Assembly: GCA_037501455.1 (NCBI GenBank)
Contig: CM074864.1
Coordinates: 26,034,001 to 26,098,000 of the forward strand
Origin: Lantana camara
Taxonomy: Eukaryota > Streptophyta > Magnoliopsida > Lamiales > Verbenaceae
Direction: 5' to 3'
DNA: 64,000 nt
The notes below the pieces were generated by a model that saw nothing but the letters and a program-made list of their open reading frames with translations, did not search any database and was not told where the DNA came from. Shown piece by piece: positions 1 through 11,358 of the stretch. Positions within the stretch are counted from its first letter, which is position 1; the number at the start of each line of letters is the position of its first letter. The position numbers and the translations under genes were made by a program.

Positions 1-631
1 TGAATTAGAAAACGTGCCATATACCGTCGGAAAGGTCTTTGTGTCTACTTTCATACCCAACAAACAAAACCCGATTCCCACTTCTAGAATTTCAGATATT
101 CCAGTTTTCCCACAACATGTACATTTCCAAAAATTGTCGGTTTTGGCCAAACTTCACCAAAACCTTTCTTATTGCATTTCTTTCACTTCCTTGGCTCCCA
201 TATGTGAATTATATGATTTATATACTTGATTAATTGATAATCATGCTCCTACTTGACACTCCTTGATTGTTATTGCATAAAATCTTGATTATGACTTCGC
301 CGTGCGTCTTAATTGGTTCATTCGAGTCGAGTGTTATTTCACACTTATCCTTGTTGCACAGATCTCGGTCCCGGAGGCGAGGAGCAAGGTCCGTAGGGTG
401 CTTCCTTGCTTCTTTTGGTTGGTAGAGGTGAGGTTTAATTACTAGATATATATAGAACCCTTACAACCCTACGTGATGTTTTCAGCCAAAATGTATATAT
501 ATATATGTATATATCTTTCCCAAAATCTCTACCGATTGCAAATGATTTCGTGATCTATTGAATAATCGTGTTATCGTGATTGATCGTGTTTTGGCGAGTA
601 AGCATGTCGTGTTCACATGGGCCCGAGGGTA
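1..631 (+). mobile_element. Type-A Ty3 LTR fragment (L)
   Basis: Non-coding middle part of a long Ty3-type LTR. It aligns with 7670-8300 of the A 3' LTR and with the minus strand of the D LTRs: the block ending in GTGTCTA, the acceptor TTGCACAG at 354-361, a putative 66-nt middle exon 362-427 and the donor GTGAGG from 428. Homology stops near 631 at CCGAGGGTA, where minus-strand fragment J begins. By eye it is only about 83% like the A 3' LTR, while the A 5' LTR remnant at 5160-5712 is about 98% like it. I therefore treat L as a separate, older element rather than the start of A. Confidence 0.7.
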
Positions 632-3170
632 CGAGTTACCGAGTGCCTGAAAGATCAAGATCTCTCCACCCTGGAGATAAACTATACAAAAGACAACGTA
701 ACGTGTTCGTGAGACTCAAGACTCTATATGAACCAAATATGACGCACGACATGAAATGAACATGATATAAGTGCGTAAGAAATAATATTATGTAATGAAC
801 ATGTTCATGTGCACTATTAACGTCTTTAAATCATATAAACGAACCATTCATTTGATATTATAAACGTTCATATTCATTCAAGTTCAATCTATTCATATCT
901 TTCGAAATTCATAGCAATATCTAACAAAATCTTGAAACCATAGTCACATTGTACCTTTCAACATGTTTACATTGAATATAATAAATAAAAAGGGCAAAGA
1001 GTATCACTTAAGACATCAAAAGAATACAAGAAGGTACTTAACATTTCATATCGAAGCATTCAAGCCACGTCAGAGCAATTCACCAAAAGCATGCCTAAAT
1101 CTCATCCAAAAGTTATGAAATTAAACCACAATACTCCCATCACATAGGAAAACAAGTTCATAGTTCAACACAATTGAAGATAAAGGCATTAAAAAGGTGA
1201 AATAATCACAAACCGGAAAGGAAAAGACAAGAAATGCGCAGAGGGAGGGACACGCCCGTGTCCCTCAATTGAAATAGACTGAGACATGGGGGTGTCTCAG
1301 TACAGAACTGCAAAAAGTCCATGACACGGGGGTGTCTCACCTTATAAGGCAAATGAGACACGGGGGTGTCACGGTACAGACTCAAAAATGCAACCAAAGC
1401 TTACCGGCAAACAAACCCTATACAAAATCAGTCCCAAAAACATACCAAATCAACTCCAAATCTTATGAAACTTGATATACGACATATTTAGAATGTTAGG
1501 AGCATTTAGTACAAAGTCCAAATCACACGTTAAGAGCACTAAAATCGTACAGCAAACCTGGGGCGCCAAAACCGCACATATGAGCTCAATTGTTCAATCA
1601 TGCCATGATCAAGTACTTAGGGGTTGAATCTGAATCTAAAACCTTGGGGAATGCATGATAACATACTAAAAAACTAATATACATCATATATATGCAAAAT
1701 GGCACGAATTGAAACACATTAGAATGACCAACAAGTCACAACACGCAACAGCAGCAGGTCTGTCACGGATCACGCATAAGAACAGGTCATGTACTTCGGT
1801 TTTGGGGCTTAAAATGGATCCAAAATCTTGAAACATGAATTCTAACATATAAAGCAATGAGTGTACATCATATCCATGCAAATTCACACGAAAAGAAGGT
1901 CATTTGATCAAGCAACAAACCATAACTTCACACAGCAGTCACGAAACAGAGGAGGCAGTTTTGCAATCAAGTTTCAAGCTTAAGATCTTATAATTTCTCC
2001 AAAGAATCTAAAGAGTAAATCATTTATACATCACCTACTATCAGTTAGGCATCGAATTGACAAGGGAACAAGCTCATAATATCAGTTTTCAAGCACGAAA
2101 TCAAGCAACAAAGGCAAAATGTGCAGCAGCAGTTCGAAAAACAGGGGAAGGGATCCAACCTCAAGTTTCATGCTAAAAAACTCTCATTTCATCCAAGGGT
2201 TCTAAAGAGAAATCATCCATAAATCATCTATCATGGCTTGGGTATCAAAAAGGAAGAGAAATCAGCCCCAATCCTAAGCTACTCCAAGAAGGCAAGAATC
2301 CCTCAAAAATCCTAACAAGTTCTAAATGAAACCCTTAACAAATCTGAAGAAAAACAAGAAATAAATGGATGAAATCAAGCATAAAAGAGTATAGGATCCA
2401 TAAATATTCATACCTTGAAGATTTGGTGAAGAAAGATGGTGATTTGAGCTCAAAATCACAAAAATGGCTAAAGTTCTTCCTCATTCTTCTCTCCCTCTTT
2501 CTCGATCAGTAGCAGCAGCAAATGGGGGGTGTTTGGCTCGTTTTTGCTGATGAAAGAGGAGGAGAAAGGGGCTAACTCAAGTACACAATCATCGTTTAAA
2601 GTATGGTTAGGTTTAGGTTGGCTTAAAGGGTCCCACCATGAAGACTAGTCAACAAAAGGGTTCTTCTTGCACGAGTTGTTCGTTACGGTTGGATTTCGGA
2701 GGTCCTAATGATCTCAAAAAGGTATGAGGCTTGTTCCATTGTCTCCGAATCGTCGATACGAAGGCAACGGAGCTATCGGAATTCGAATCTGAATTCCCGA
2801 GCTCAAGATATCACGTACGGAACCAAGGGTGCGCTAATTGCTTGTTAGCCCCCGATTTGGTTCCACAATTCAAAATAAATTCGTTAACACGTCAAATGAA
2901 TTCGAAAACATAGACCGAGCATATAGACATGTTCATAACACATATATTTACGATATACTAAATTTCCATAACATTCCGATATCCTTTCATATAAGAACGA
3001 AGCATAAACAAACAATCATGCGCATAACTTTAATAAATTCATGCATTATAATTTAAAACTAAACTTTAAATTCCATTTTAAATATAATCCAAGGTCAACG
3101 AATTTGAATAAATTAATGCAAAGGATTAATGCATAATTAATTAACATATCATAAGACACATATTTAATAT
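632..3170 (-). mobile_element. Truncated type-B Ty3 LTR fragment (J)
   Basis: Read on the minus strand, this has the order of a type-B LTR. The conserved ..TTAGCGCACC..GGTTCCG..GAGCTCGGGAATTC block is at 2770-2860, the putative first donor CAAG/GTATG is at 2411-2417, a palindrome array is at 1247-1373, and the TTCATATAGAGTCT motif that usually lies before the first acceptor is near 705-740. Both ends are missing: there is no TGTAACA terminus near 3170, and the LTR stops in the putative middle exon near 632. No coding capacity. It appears fused to fragments I and L by deletion; the 3170 boundary is accurate only to a few tens of bases. Confidence 0.65.
1247..1373. repeat. GC-rich palindrome array, GACAC(GGGGG)GTGTC type
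   Basis: Four short inverted repeats about 30-40 bp apart: GGGACACGCCCGTGTCCC (1247-1264), GAGACATGGGGGTGTCTC (1281-1298), TGACACGGGGGTGTCTCA (1322-1339) and one at 1354-1372. The arms match while the centres vary. It lies in the putative first intron of LTR J, the same relative place as the arrays in the other long LTRs here. Confidence 0.85.
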
Positions 3171-5159
3171 ACATATAGTATATATATTCGCATGCAGGGT
3201 GAGAAAACATCACATTAAGGCCATAGGTCGCTTATCTAAAAGAAAAGATCCTAACCCTCACCTTACATCGACGTGGCCAAGAAAGAGACAAATGATTCAG
3301 CCCGGAATCAACTCGAATCACGAAACACCACCCCGGGTGCACCTGGACAAACTGAAGACAATATGCAAAACTTAGACTCGAGGACGAACCATATAGGCGC
3401 ACGGCATATGCTTAGTCACGTAAGAGATGCAAATACTTAGTCAAAAGCTCATACACGTATCAAATTCATACATGATGTGCAAAAACGCACATATCATGGC
3501 TTAACAAATTCATGATATGCATTAAAGCATATTCATGTGCACAATTAATGCATAATGAAGCATCTAAAAACATAACAAGGAGCATAAGCGATTCTTGCAA
3601 ACAACTCACATTACTTAAGAAACATAAAATGCATAAAAAGAGCATATACCTACACTTACACATGATAAAATAAGTTAGGAATAAGTCCGGAGGTGGAAAG
3701 ATACAAGAGAAATGGAATAAGAACACAAAAAGGGGTTCCAAGTGAAATTGGGATAAAGCTGACAGATTTCCGAAATTGACAAGCTGTACGAAAACAAGAA
3801 TATCTTGAGTTTAGGAATGGAAATTGAGTTTTGATTAATGGAAATGAAACTAGACACATAGATCTTTTAAATGGTATGTGTCTCGAATCGTGGTTCAAAG
3901 CGAGTCGAAAATGGCGTAGGTTTGAAGTTGAACGAGTGCAGACTCTAGGCCAAGTGGCGACACCAAATTAAAACGATTATATCGTACAATCTAGAATGAA
4001 TTCTGGGGTGATTCTAATTGGAGATTGTTCTAGACTCAATAAGGTTGAACATATGAAAAAATCAGGTCAATCCGAGGTCATATGAGGGGGTACCCGGCCG
4101 GTGAAAAACAAGGCAGAAATCTACCTGGCCGGGGAAAACAGTGCAGAAACTTTCTGCACTAAATCTACCCGCCCGGGTAGTCCTTCTGGACGAGAAAAAG
4201 AAGCAGAAATAGGGGCTAAACATGGAGGAAACCAAAAATGATCAAAACCACCTCAAAACTCAACCAAATGCAATGAAAATCAAGGCATAAGTTCATGGAA
4301 ACATGCTCTAACATAAATCTTAATAAGGCATGAAACAAATTAGAAACCAAGTTGACATTTCATCTTCTTCAAGCTCCATTAATGGAGTTATATGCAATGC
4401 TTACCCAACAATGAAAATTCCAACATTTATGCAACAAGGGAACTCAGAAGAAGAACAAATATCAAATTTAGATCATATAATTCAAGTATGAAGGTAAGAG
4501 ATCAAACTTTCATACAAGCATACTATTCATCATCTTCTCCAAGCTCATAGAATCAAGAAAGGAAAGCAAGATTCAATTGGTAGAATCGAACCACGTAAGG
4601 AGAGGATCACAAATCTTACCTTGAATCTTCGATCGGTTGGTCGGATCTTGCATGCTTGAGCCAAAGCTTGAAGGGCCAAATGGGGAGGTTTTCTTCTTCT
4701 CCTTTCTTGCCTTGTTTTGATCATTCCAAAATGAGGAAAAAAGGGAAGATATTTTCAGCCATAAAGGGCTGAAACAGGTCGGTTTACGGATTGGGTAAAA
4801 AAGGATCCGATCCACTCGGATCGGATTTTAAAACGGTAGGGGTATCAAACAGCTTTAGAAAATTAAAAGGTTAATTTCATCGAATCCGAATCCTCGAAAC
4901 AAACTCAATGACAAGGTCGGAATTCGAATTCGAATTCCTGAGCTCAAGGTAGCCACGAGGGCTAAAACACCCTAATTAAAATTAGGTCCCTAATCGGCAA
5001 ATATTGGACGATTGAGTCCAAGTACATTTAATAAATTCTAAAGCGCACATGATTAAATAAAATTACAAATTGACACATAAGGCATGCTAATCACATAATT
5101 ACCGAATTAAACTCTCCCGAGACATCGTACCTGGATTGCCGAGAAGACGGGGTGTTACA
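3171..5159 (-). mobile_element. Type-B Ty3 LTR fragment with intact start (I)
   Basis: Minus-strand LTR whose first bases TGTAACACCCCG lie at 5159, followed by the GAATTC-rich block near 4920-4960. Putative signals: first donor CAAG/GTAAG at 4616-4623, first acceptor TTCAG (CT on the plus strand at 3352-3353), middle exon 3262-3351 and second donor GTGAGG at 3261 downward. Homology ends near 3170, about 2 kb into an LTR expected to be about 3.5 kb, where fragment J takes over. The five bases after it, GAAAT (5160-5164), could be one half of a target duplication; the other half is not visible. From the array through the following few hundred bases it resembles both solo LTR B and the type-A D LTRs. 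Confidence 0.75.
4091..4181. repeat. Palindrome array, TACCCGGCCGGGTA type
   Basis: Three degenerate inverted repeats built on TACCC(GGCC/GCCC)GGGTA at 4091-4103, 4122-4135 and 4166-4180. Between them is a separate near-perfect palindrome, GTGCAGAAA-C-TTTCTGCAC (4141-4159). It lies in the putative first intron of LTR I. Confidence 0.8.
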
Positions 5160-5712
5160 GAAATTGATTATAGTGTCTAATCTGATAGTTGTAATCTCGA
5201 GCGAGTTCTAAATATTCTATTCTAAAACTTATATTGCTTCCCTTTTATAAAACCTTACCCGAGACTATGACCTGCATGGTAATTGCGCTAATATTTATTT
5301 ATAAGCCCCTCGCTCAGTCTTTCATAGACTGACCCCTCACACTTTTCAGGTTTTCAAGGGTTGGCGCTAGGCGGGAGTCGAGTTAAGTCAAGTGGTCTTT
5401 ATTTCGAGTCTAGCACGGTTTATGTATATTATTGATGCTTATGTATTTTATAACTAAAGCTTGGTATACTTGAAATAGTGTATATTGAATCATGGGAATG
5501 AACTTCAAAGATGATGGTGTAGACTTATATTATGTTTTTCTTTGATTGTTATACATGTTGTATATAATTGAGGGTTAGTCCCATCTAGCTAGTGGTTTCT
5601 TTTCTTTTGTCACCCGTTCGCTATAGCTTTGGTTCATGTACGGATTATCCATTTCGTATGTGGACTGAGCTGTAGTGCGGGGGTGTGGCATCTCGCCGTT
5701 CCGGGTGCTACA
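5160..5712 (+). repeat. 5' LTR of A, last 553 bp
   Basis: Matches 8637-9189 almost base for base and ends in GGGTGCTACA. It keeps the hairpin CAGTCT-TTCAT-AGACTG just before the putative second acceptor TTTTCAG (AG at 5348-5349) and the following CTAGGCGGGAGTC block. The front four fifths are missing. Confidence 0.9.
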
Positions 5713-5719
5713 TCTTAGG

Positions 5720-5733
5720 TGGTATCAGAGCCC
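5720..5733 (+). other. Primer-binding site of A (tRNA-iMet)
   Basis: TGGTATCAGAGCCC, complementary to the 3' end of plant initiator tRNA-Met, seven bases after the LTR end at 5712. This marks where minus-strand DNA synthesis would start. Confidence 0.9.
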
Positions 5734-6063
5734 GGTTGCAAAACACGGTTCTAGCATCGTGTCGTGTCAAGTCTAGGTTGAACGGCATAGGAATTGCTTG
5801 ATAACTTGTGCATTGCATTGATTCATGTCACTACTTGTGGATTAATTGAACTTATATGGCTTGGAATTTATATTCTCAACGTGTTTAATTAAACTTTGCT
5901 GGAATTAATTGTTACATTTTGCATTCTAACTTGTTTATAAATGTGATACGTGTATTAGCACTTTAACCGACATGCATTATTTAGTGATTAGTGTCTGTAG
6001 GTTACCTCTATTTGTTGCCACAACCATCAATCTAGTTGCTGAAATTGAGGAGAGTCTTGATCC

Positions 6064-6126
6064 ATTGGACGTCCAATCTAGTTCTCAAAAGGCTTAAGAA
6101 AGAAAATTTTCATTTTCTTTCTTAAG
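6064..6126. other. Two perfect palindromes in the A interior
   Basis: ATTGGACGTCCAAT is a perfect 14-bp palindrome at 6064-6077. At 6093-6126 CTTAAGAAAGAAAAT is followed by TTTC and then its exact reverse complement, a 15-bp stem with a 4-nt loop. A GGGGGAGAG purine run follows directly. No function is known to me. Confidence 0.85.
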
Positions 6127-6422
6127 GGGGAGAGCCAGCCAAAGGAATAATTTAAACCTTAGGGGCATGCTCGCATGATGAAGGAAGTATCAATTGAAGA
6201 ATTAAGCGCTTAACCGAGTTACTTCAATACAGAATCTCAATCCATGGTGAATGGTACACTTAATCATGCATATCACGTGCATCATGAATTTTATTATTCT
6301 TAGTTGCCATTTGGTTGTATATAAGCGTTAGTTTTATGATTAATGTGACTCTTCTTGCCCTATGTGACATTTATATAAATGTTTCTCTAAGTGTTTCCTT
6401 GAATAGTTATTTGGGGTATGTT

Positions 6423-6538
6423 TGAGAGATGGGGTTATCTCATTTCTTGTTGGAGAGACGGGGTGCTCTCATTTTGTGTTAGGGAGACGGGGCTCTCTCA
6501 TTACTTGTCTAAGAGACGGGGCTCTCTTATTGCTTGTG
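6423..6538 (+). repeat. Tandem repeat near the 3' end of the A interior
   Basis: Four diverged units of about 30 bp around GAGAGACGGGG(C/T)TCTCTCATT.CTTGT. Each unit is itself a short inverted repeat (GAGAG..CTCTC). The same repeat, on the other strand and with six units, occupies the same place in element D (37094-37270). Confidence 0.85.
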
Positions 6539-6560
6539 CATCATTTTAAAACTCGACAGT

Positions 6561-6605
6561 GGACCTAGGGACCAGGTCCTTTTAGGGGGGGGGGGGGGGG
6601 AGAAT
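6561..6605 (+). other. Hairpin and polypurine tract of A
   Basis: GGACCT-AGGGACC-AGGTCC (6561-6579) can form a 6-bp stem. It is followed by TTTTA, a run of 16 G (6585-6600) and AGAAT, directly before the 3' LTR at 6606. The purine run is the expected primer for plus-strand synthesis. The homopolymer length is unusual and could vary between copies or be affected by sequencing. Confidence 0.85.
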
Positions 6606-9189
6606 TGTAACGCCCCGTTTTTCATTTATGCATTATGTCACATTATATTAAATTTGATGACATTAGATTGTTAATATTTCCATCAAATTATATGAAGTAA
6701 TTGGTAATGTGGATATTTTCTCATATATGACCCTAATTGCTCAATTTTCTTAATATGTGGATTTAATTGCGTAATATGATTTGGAGTTAATTGAACATTT
6801 TCCATGAGACAATACTTGTTTCCATCCATTCACATAAATGAGGGACTAAATAGCAAAATATGGTGACTCATGCATTATAGTGGAAGATATATATTATATC
6901 TTATACATATCATATCTCTCGGACATTTCATTCATCCCTTTCATACAAGATACACACACACACACACACTAAATATCGATCAAATCACCAAGAAAAGGGA
7001 AGGGAAGGATTTCATCATTTATCAAGCTAAATTCAAGCAAGATAAATTGCATAAGTGGAGGCATCATACTCATCTCATCATTCCATTCCATCTTCTTTCA
7101 TTCAAGGTATAAATGGATAAATTGCTTTGAACTCTTGAATGTTATATGTGTAGGGTTTGATGATTATTATATAATAACTTGTGTACAAATGATTAGAAAC
7201 TTGATCTTGGTCTTTAATCTTCAAGGCTTGCATGAATTCTTGGTTTAAATGAGAAGTTAATAACATGATATTATATGGGTTTTGATTGATGATTCCTTGA
7301 AGGTTGATGCATATTTCATGGTTTGTTTGGTGTATGCTTGTAGTATAGTGTGTATTTGATGTGTTTGAATTAATTGTTATGGATTGACTTGGCCTTAGAT
7401 GATGTTTTGTGGTGTTTTGGCATGGAATCCCCTGTTTCCCCACTCATGTTTTGCTGCTGCTGCGTACTTGGTCGAGCCCGCGACCTGATTGACGTGTAAA
7501 ATTGGTCAGGCCCGCGACCAAAATTTGGACATGTTTCGAGATTTTGAAAATTGGAGGAAAATTCGGCTAAAAATACTCGCGACCATTTGGTGAAGGGTTT
7601 TGGTCGCGCCCGTGACCCCTTCAGAATCTGCATTTTGTCCAAATTCGGACTTACGCCATTTTCACCTCGCTTTGAACTAGAAAACTTGCCATATACCGTT
7701 GGAAAGGTCTTTGTGTCTAGTTTTACACCCAATAAACAAAACTCAATTCTAACTTCTTGAACTCAAGTTATTCCGGGTTTTCTACAGGGTGTGCATTTCC
7801 CAAAATTGTCCGTTTTTGCCAAGCTTCACCAAAACCCTTTTTATTGCTTTCCTTTCACTTCCTTGGCTCCCGTATGTGACTTATATGAATTATATGCTTA
7901 CTTAATTGATAATTATGCTCTTATTTGACATTCCTTAATTGTAAATGCATGATTGACATCACATGACTTTGCCGTTCGTCTTAAATGGTTCATACGAGTC
8001 AAGTCTTATGCACACTTGTCCTTGTTATACAGATCACGGTCCCGGAGACGAGGAGCTCGCTCTGTAGGGTGTATCTTTGTCGTATTACCGGCACAGGTGA
8101 GGTTTAATTATTAGATATATAGAACCTGTACAACCCTTATGTGATGTTTTTGGCCAAAATGTAAATATACATATATATATTTATCTAAATATCTTTCTCA
8201 AAATCTCTCGTGATTGCAAATGATTTCATGATCTATTGAATAATCGTGTTATCGTGATTGATCATGTTTTGGCGAGTAAGCATGTAGTGTTCACTTGGGC
8301 GCGAGGGTAGTGTATTGAGCCAACCGAGGAAGCAAGGGCTGACGGGTAACTCTTGCACTATCCTCAGTGTTTTGCGACCACCTCTGAATCCACCAGGAGG
8401 TTTGGTGGAGGAAGAAATCCCGTACGTGGGAGTCATGCTCCTAACATACACAGTGCGTGGATGGTTGAAGGCTAGCAACCTTCCCGTCATTGGAGGAAAA
8501 AGGGTCATGAAACTGCTACTTGTGCACTGTAAATTGATTGCTTGATCACCTAATCACTTAATAACTGAATGATTGTACACTGTCGGAGTAAGGTTGGAGA
8601 ATTGCCCTCACTCGCCGGGCCACTGATTGAATGATTGAAATTGATTATAGTGTTTAATCTGATAGTTATAATCTCGGACGAGTTCTAAATATTCTATTCT
8701 AGAACTTATATTGCTTCCCTTTTATAAAACCTTACCCGACACTATTACCTGCATGGTAATTGCGCTAATATTTATTTATAAGCCCCTCGCTCAGTCTTTC
8801 ATAGACTGACCCCTCACACTTTTCAGGTTTTCAAGGGTTGGCGCTAGGCGGGAGTCAAGTTAAGTCAAGTGGTCTTTAATTCGAGTCTAGCACGGTTCAT
8901 GTATATTATTGATGCTTATGTATTTTATAACTAAAGCTTGGTATACTTGAAATAGTGTATATTGAATCATGGGAATGAACTTCAAAGATGATGATGTAGA
9001 CTTATATTATGTTTTTCTTTGATTGTTATGCATGTTGTATATAATTGAGGGTTAGTCTCGTCTAGCTAGTGGTTTCTTTTCTTTTGTCACCCGTTCGCTA
9101 TAGTTTTGGTTCATGTACGGATTATCCATTTCGTATGTGGACTGAGCTATAGTGCGGGGGTGTGGAATCTCGGCGTTCCGGGTGCTACA
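6606..9189 (+). repeat. 3' LTR of A (2584 bp)
   Basis: Starts TGTAACGCCCCG and ends GGGTGCTACA. It carries every element of the proposed leader: first donor CAAG/GTAT at 7104-7110, palindrome array 7470-7619, first acceptor ATACAG (AG 8031-8032), 64-nt middle exon 8033-8096, second donor GTGAGG from 8097, hairpin 8802-8818 and second acceptor TTTCAG (AG 8825-8826). A (CA)n run lies at 6951-6969. Coding potential is absent. Confidence 0.9.
7470..7619. repeat. Palindrome array, GGTCGCGCCCGCGACC type
   Basis: Four degenerate copies: GGTCGAGCCCGCGACC (7470-7485), TGGTCAGGCCCGCGACCA (7503-7520), a half copy near 7579 and TGGTCGCGCCCGTGACCCC (7602-7619). It lies in the putative first intron of the A 3' LTR. 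Confidence 0.8.
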
Positions 9190-9194
9190 GTACA
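9190..9194. other. Right target-site duplication of A
   Basis: GTACA directly after the A 3' LTR. The left copy would have lain before the lost start of the 5' LTR. The bases after it (GGTACG...) continue the beginning of LTR E, comparable to the CCAGGTACGAACG near the start of solo LTR B. Confidence 0.6.
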
Positions 9195-10333
9195 GGTACG
9201 TCGTAACGAGAGTGTTAATTGCGCATTTAAATTATTTATTTATGTAATTATTTGTCTATTATAATGTTTAAATGATATTCCTGAATTTATTTGAATTATT
9301 TGTTAAGTATATGTTTGAATATTTGAACATTTTAACCTTTTGAACCCGTTTTCGATTACATGAGTTATGAACGTGTTTTATATGCTCCTTGCATGTTTTT
9401 GAGTTCATTTGATACGGTTTTCAAACCGTTTTATTTGTTAAGGGACTCGAGGGCCTAACTCGTTTTAGCGTACCTTGGGTTCCCGAATACATAACTTGAG
9501 CTCGGGAATTCGGACTCGAATTACGAAAGTGGCGTTGGACTTGTAACAAAGATTGCGAGCTAGAAATCCTAGCCTTGTATTTTTTTAAGCCCGTTTGAAC
9601 CCTCAAACTTTGCCGGAACCGAGCCCCGTGTGATAGATTCGCCACCCCCGCCCATTTTGTTCATATCTGACCCGTTTTAGAACCAAATCGACCCATTTTT
9701 GAACCTTTATGACCCTTATTCAACCCTCTCTCACCCTCTCAGCCCCTTATTTTGAATTAAATAAGGAAAACGGGGAGAAAGAAGCTGAAAACCGAGAGAG
9801 AAGAAAAAAAGGGCTCTAGTCACTATTCACAAATTCCGATTTCAAGCTCGTTCGACCTCCATTCTTCATCAAATTCGAAAGATAAGATCAGTATCTTATT
9901 CTCCATCTTTTTGGATTTCTTTTAAGTCACATTTTGCTGATTTTCTTGGAGATTTGACCATGCTATGGTCTTGTATGTGAATAGTAAGGGTTATGTGTAT
10001 AATTGGTCAATTCTTGTGTTTCCTTGAAGTATTTCTTGATTTGAAGCTGAAAATATGATCTAGATAACTTATTTATTTCATTTCTAAGCTTTTATTTCTT
10101 TCTACTTGAGTGTAAATTGATCCACTACGAATGTATTTCCTGAAACTTGAGATTTAAGATGCAAGAACTTGAGCTGCACTTTGATATCTTGTTGCTGCGT
10201 GGTTTCGGGGCTGATTTGGTTTTTGATCTGAGTTATGTGCATATATGAGTGCTATGTATTGCCTTGATTTGACTTGCCTTTTCCCATGTTTTGCAGCCCA
10301 AAACGAAGGAGACAGCAGCTTCAGCGTAGTAGT

Positions 10334-10456
10334 GAACGGGCGTTCGCCCGGTGTGAAGGAATGGATCGAATGGGCGTTCATGCACAACTGTAACTTCTGT
10401 ACTATTGAGCGGCCGTTCAGTTTACTAGGGGGGACTGAACGACCATTCAGTCCCCC
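10334..10456. repeat. Palindrome array, GAACGGCCGTTC type
   Basis: GAACGGGCGTTC (10334-10345), a partial copy near 10369-10380, GAGCGGCCGTTC (10407-10418) and CTGAACGACCATTCAG (10435-10450), the last flanked by GGGGGGACTG / CAGTCCCCC arms that lengthen the stem. It lies in the putative first intron of LTR E. Confidence 0.8.
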
Positions 10457-11304
10457 ATGCAGACCAAGATGCTGCTACTATGAAGACGTTCATTGCGGAG
10501 CTGTGCACGTGATCCTTTGCTTCTTTTCTTAAACCTATGTGTCGTTCTTGTTATGTTTATGATTTTATTTGTTTTCTCACACCCCGATTATGCTCCTAAA
10601 TTGTCATTAACTTGTAATATTATGTGTTTTGATGTTTATTTTAATTTTATGGACTTATTTGCTAAGTGTAAACGTAATTTGAATGTCTAATCGTTTAAGT
10701 GATACGTGTGATTTCTCTTTGCATCTTTTGCCTTGTTTATGTGTTTTAACCTTATATATGTATGAGTTGAGATATACTTTGAAATATCTTATGTATTTAT
10801 TTAATGTGTTACGTGTTGTTTTACATTCCGTTTGTGTGATTTCGATTCATAAATACGTGTATGAACTTATATGCTCTATATGCTAACTCTTGTTGCTTTC
10901 CTTGTATCCGTTGCCTTCCTTATGTGTTTTAACTTCATGAATGCTCATGATATGTTATAATGTGATACTTTATGAGGTTATTTGATGTGATATGAGCTTG
11001 ATTTATGTTTCGTTGCTATGATGATATGCTAATTGCTCCGATATGCCTAAATTTGAACGTATGTGAAGTGCATTGCATCATTTGCATCTATATGCATTAG
11101 CCGAGCATCTAATTGGTTCATGTTGAGTCTAAGTTTTTCTCTTGTTCTTTGTTTTGTTCAGAAGTTTGTCCCGTGGGTAAAGAGGTGGTGCCTTAGGTGT
11201 CTTTTGGATCGCTTCCTTCGGTTTGGTCGACAAGGTGAGATTTCTTTCTTTTAGTTATAATGACTTACAACCCTAAATATGTTTTAAGCCCGCATGTGAC
11301 CTAC

Positions 11305-11358
<54 letters not shown>
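11305..11358. repeat. (TA)n(TG)n microsatellite
   Basis: A run of alternating TA followed by TG dinucleotides inside the putative second intron of LTR E. No other function is apparent. Confidence 0.95.

Larger units (their letters stand above)
5160..9189 (+). mobile_element. Non-autonomous type-A Ty3 element (A)
   Basis: A small LTR retrotransposon without genes: the last 553 bp of a 5' LTR (5160-5712), an interior of only 893 bp (5713-6605) and a complete 3' LTR (6606-9189, 2584 bp, TG...CA). The interior has a tRNA-Met primer site and a polypurine tract in the right places but no gag or pol. The two LTR ends (5160-5712 and 8637-9189) are about 98% alike by eye, so the insertion is fairly recent. 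The 5' LTR was cut back by the join to fragment I. GTACA follows the 3' LTR (9190-9194); the matching left copy is lost. The element sits about 30 bp inside LTR E. Confidence 0.85.

Noticed and set aside
1..631. Positions 1-631 as the front of the 5' LTR of element A
   Set aside because: They are only about 83% like the A 3' LTR, whereas 5160-5712 is about 98% like it, so they are from another element.
7102..7732. Overlapping minus-strand frames of 113 and 120 codons in the A 3' LTR
   Set aside because: They run antisense through LTR sequence and the palindrome array, with no recognisable domain or matching frame in other LTRs.
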